From NCBI GenBank assembly GCA_947501615.1, contig CANMWK010000003.1, forward strand, positions 1-64,000: 64,000 nucleotides of DNA. Reading direction: 5' to 3'. This stretch comes from an uncultured Tenacibaculum sp. Its GTDB lineage: Bacteria; Bacteroidota; Bacteroidia; Flavobacteriales; Flavobacteriaceae. Under the pieces are notes generated by a model. The model was not told where the DNA came from. It searched no databases and saw only the letters and a program-made list of their open reading frames with translations. Positions within the stretch are counted from its first letter, which is position 1; every line of letters starts with the position of its first letter. The position numbers and the translations under genes are program-made. This document shows, piece by piece, positions 61,581 to 64,000 of the stretch.

Positions 61581-63776
61581 ATGAATACAAATGAATTAAT
61601 AGATAGATCTTTATTTTATTCCTTAAGAAAACAATGGAACAAAGCTTTAGATTTTGCAGAGCAAGCATTAGCTAAAGATCCAGAAAGTTTCTTGGCACAT
61701 AAAAGATTGAGCTTATGTCTTTGGTATACTGATAAAAAAGAAGAAGCTATAGCTAGTATGCACAAATCGCTAGAGTTTTATCCAGAATTTTCCAGCGCAC
61801 ATTATAATCTCGCTTGTTTTTATGCACAGCAAGAAGACAAGGATAAAATGTTGCATCACTTAAATCAAACCATCGCTTTAGAAGAGTATACAGATTATCG
61901 TCAAATGGCTAAAGATGATAGAGATTTTCGTGGATATAGAAAAGATGATGATTTTTTAGCTATTGTAAATGCTAATAATGAGAAAGAAGATCTTATCATT
62001 GCTACTTTATCTGGAGAAGACTACGAAGCTATTTCCAATCTATTACTAAAAATAGAACGTGAAATTCCTGTATCAATAATTGAATGGGAAGATTATTATG
62101 GCGATGATGAGACAACACTTCCTTATTTATTAGCATCCAAATGGGATAAAATTAGCGAAGAAGCTTTGTTTCATATATTTAAAATAGTCTCTCAAAACCT
62201 AGATGCTGAAGATTTTACTGGACTTGTACCATTATGTCACGCCATAAAGAATAGAATTCCTACCGACTACAATAACTTTATTATTGAAGCATGGAAAAAC
62301 AAGTATAGCTATATGGATGCGAAGCATCTAAGTCGTTTAGATAGAAATTTTTTAACCTTAATTGCTGAGCTTCCTGTAGAAATAATTGCGGATGTTATAG
62401 TATGGGCGTTGAATTCTCACGGAAAAGATGCTTTAGAAGATTATGAAGAACTTTGTGCCATCGCACTACAAGATTTACCTGAAAATCATGAGACTCACAA
62501 TGCTCTAATCAATAGTATTGACTCTCTAATGCATGACAATCAATATCAAGATGAAAACATCAGTGATAAAAAACAACGACTTGTTTTAAGCATGGCTCCT
62601 CCTCCATTAAAATACCCTGAAGGTATCGAGGATTTAAGAGATAAATTACAATTCCGATTTAAACAAGATCATCCATATCACATTATTAACGGAGCAGCTG
62701 GATTAGCAAGACACTACGATTTTATTCATTTAGTAAAACCTAGATTACCAGAAATAGCAAATCTTGCTAACCTAAATATACTGTCTCCTGAATTAAGGTT
62801 AGAGGCTATTTCCGAAGTTTTAGCCAAAATAGGAAGCAAAGAAGAGATTGCTTTATTGTCTCCTTGTTTACAAGATAAATCGTATCAACTTTTAAAAACT
62901 GTTAGTCAACTTTTTTATGAACATGAGATCGTAGCAGAAGAAGCTTCTGAAGCAGTCGATTATTTGATTGCAAGTACTCAAATTGAAGATATAGATGCGT
63001 ACGAACTTCATGATGTTATTGTTGCTTTGCGTTGGTTTAAAGACGAACGTATTACAGATATACTTTTAAACTTTTTAGATTACGAAAGAGAGCTTGTAGC
63101 AAGAGAAGCTTTAAAAGGTTTAGGAACACAAAAAGCAGAAAAGGCTATTCCTAAAATTATCAATCAGTTTAAAAGTGGGTATCCGCAGTGCGTTTCTGCT
63201 GCTGCACAAGCATTGAATGACATAGGAGGAATTGCACATTTAGAACTAGAAAAAAGAAGCAATTTTGATATCGTTATGGCTAGAGCACAAAAAAAACCGC
63301 GTTGGGCAACTAGAGCTCTCCCATACTTCAGTATAAAAGGAATGGATACTGATTTAATAGCGCTTCTAAAAACAAACAAAGAAAATGAAGCTTACGTACA
63401 CATAACTAAAGCTATTGCTCAAAAAGGAACCCAAACAATATTTCCAGATTTACTTGCTATTGGTTTAGATACGTTTAATTCTAGAAATATTGGAGGAAGA
63501 AATTTCGTTTTAATGTTTAATACTATCATCAGAAATACAACGGATAATCTTAATGAAGAAGTTATAAATCAATGTAAAGAAGTACTTGTAAATACAGATA
63601 CAGAAGATATTACGGCATTCAGAAACATTCTAGAAAGAGATGGAGATTATGCTCGTTTAAAATATCCTAATGAAGAGGAACAAACGATTATTGATGCCTT
63701 TGTAAAACAATATGCTGAGACTTTAGAAAATAGTGATTTAATCAACGTTTTATTTACCGCTAAATATTATTCTTAA
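61581..63776 (+). CDS. TPR and HEAT-repeat protein
   Basis: A 731-residue protein. Residues 1-110 form three TPR units (KQWNKALDFAEQALAKDPESFLAH, KEEAIASMHKSLEFYPEFSSAHYNLA). From about residue 490 HEAT-like repeats follow (REALKGLGTQKAEKAIPKIINQF, SAAAQALNDIGG). The middle is helical. It lacks a signal and is the third gene of the repeat-protein set. It probably acts as a scaffold; its partner may be encoded in the truncated gene that follows. Confidence 0.7.
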   Translation: MNTNELIDRSLFYSLRKQWNKALDFAEQALAKDPESFLAHKRLSLCLWYTDKKEEAIASMHKSLEFYPEFSSAHYNLACFYAQQEDKDKMLHHLNQTIALEEYTDYRQMAKDDRDFRGYRKDDDFLAIVNANNEKEDLIIATLSGEDYEAISNLLLKIEREIPVSIIEWEDYYGDDETTLPYLLASKWDKISEEALFHIFKIVSQNLDAEDFTGLVPLCHAIKNRIPTDYNNFIIEAWKNKYSYMDAKHLSRLDRNFLTLIAELPVEIIADVIVWALNSHGKDALEDYEELCAIALQDLPENHETHNALINSIDSLMHDNQYQDENISDKKQRLVLSMAPPPLKYPEGIEDLRDKLQFRFKQDHPYHIINGAAGLARHYDFIHLVKPRLPEIANLANLNILSPELRLEAISEVLAKIGSKEEIALLSPCLQDKSYQLLKTVSQLFYEHEIVAEEASEAVDYLIASTQIEDIDAYELHDVIVALRWFKDERITDILLNFLDYERELVAREALKGLGTQKAEKAIPKIINQFKSGYPQCVSAAAQALNDIGGIAHLELEKRSNFDIVMARAQKKPRWATRALPYFSIKGMDTDLIALLKTNKENEAYVHITKAIAQKGTQTIFPDLLAIGLDTFNSRNIGGRNFVLMFNTIIRNTTDNLNEEVINQCKEVLVNTDTEDITAFRNILERDGDYARLKYPNEEEQTIIDAFVKQYAETLENSDLINVLFTAKYYS

Positions 63777-63830
63777 TGAACTATATATGTACTATTCGCC
63801 GATTTAAGGGTTAAAGGATTGGCTACAGTT

Positions 63831-64000
63831 ATGTCTGTTCCTAAAGGAATTGAGATAATGAATACCATGACTGGAGAGGAACAACCTAATTACAGTAAAA
63901 AAGAAATTCAACTAGAATTGTCTTTAGGTAGTGGTAGTTTTCGTGGTTACATGATGGGAGGAATTCTTCCATTATTCAGGGATGAACTATTAGATGCGTT
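63831..64000 (+). CDS. partial unknown gene continuing beyond the window
   Basis: From an ATG at 63831 the frame stays open to the window end, encoding MSVPKGIEIMNTMTGEE at the start and SGSFRGYMMGGILPLFRDEL near the edge. The same frame is open from 63780, after a stop at 63777, so a non-ATG start is possible. It begins 54 bp after the TPR/HEAT gene. No family recognised; the product cannot be judged from 56 residues. Confidence 0.4.
   Translation, partial: MSVPKGIEIMNTMTGEEQPNYSKKEIQLELSLGSGSFRGYMMGGILPLFRDELLDA

Overview
The window is AT-rich DNA, and every recognisable gene points to the family Flavobacteriaceae (phylum Bacteroidota): a linear arginine operon with the transcarbamylase that acts on acylated ornithine, a crtI-crtB-crtZ-crtY zeaxanthin cluster, tandem 2TM-domain proteins beside a LytS-type kinase, a mitochondrial-type aconitase, TAnnTTTG-like promoter elements and many TTG start codons. 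A marine genus such as Tenacibaculum or Polaribacter would fit, but the sequence shown does not fix the genus. I see no rRNA, tRNA, CRISPR array, transposase or phage gene.

Layout. 1-6.4 kb: an 8-bp tandem repeat running into the stop codon of prfB, a secreted zinc metalloprotease, threonine aldolase, and an ECF sigma factor operon with a membrane protein and a beta-barrel. 6.5-10.9 kb: a CarH/LitR-type B12 photoreceptor repressor followed by four overlapping carotenoid genes. 11-15.5 kb: secreted proteins and lipoproteins with YD-like and MORN-like repeats, including a hidden 23-residue lipoprotein ORF. 15.7-25.2 kb: a complete arginine operon on the minus strand (GNAT, argG, argC, proC, argD, argF', argB, argE, argH), with REP-like palindromes in four of its junctions. 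It is preceded by a previously unlisted 21-residue leader peptide that ends in seven arginines within nine residues. 25.3-29.8 kb: DUF2141 protein, LytS-type kinase, six tandem 2TM proteins and a LytTR regulator. 29.8-33.3 kb: hutI, hutG and an MFS transporter. 33.3-44.3 kb: mostly housekeeping genes (aconitase, CobB, TrmH, topoisomerase III) mixed with small family proteins. 44.3-64 kb: an accessory stretch with an AraC regulator, serine hydrolase, OmpA-like protein, PhzF, RidA, an acyltransferase, a large SF2 helicase carrying two predicted membrane segments, several unknown proteins, and a run of repeat proteins (propeller-like, ankyrin, TPR/HEAT) that continues beyond the window.

How genes work together. 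The arg operon supplies every step from glutamate to arginine; the GNAT protein is the only candidate for the first acylation. The leader peptide suggests control by ribosome stalling at Arg codons. The CarH-like protein probably represses the crt operon in the dark: a 10-bp inverted repeat lies at the crtI promoter and nine bases of it recur at the regulator's own promoter. The kinase, the LytTR regulator and the 2TM proteins form one signalling unit.

Most promising leads: the arginine leader peptide with its tandem palindromes, the membrane-anchored helicase, the six-gene 2TM array, the shared crt operator, and several promoters that place the start codon at the mRNA 5' end.
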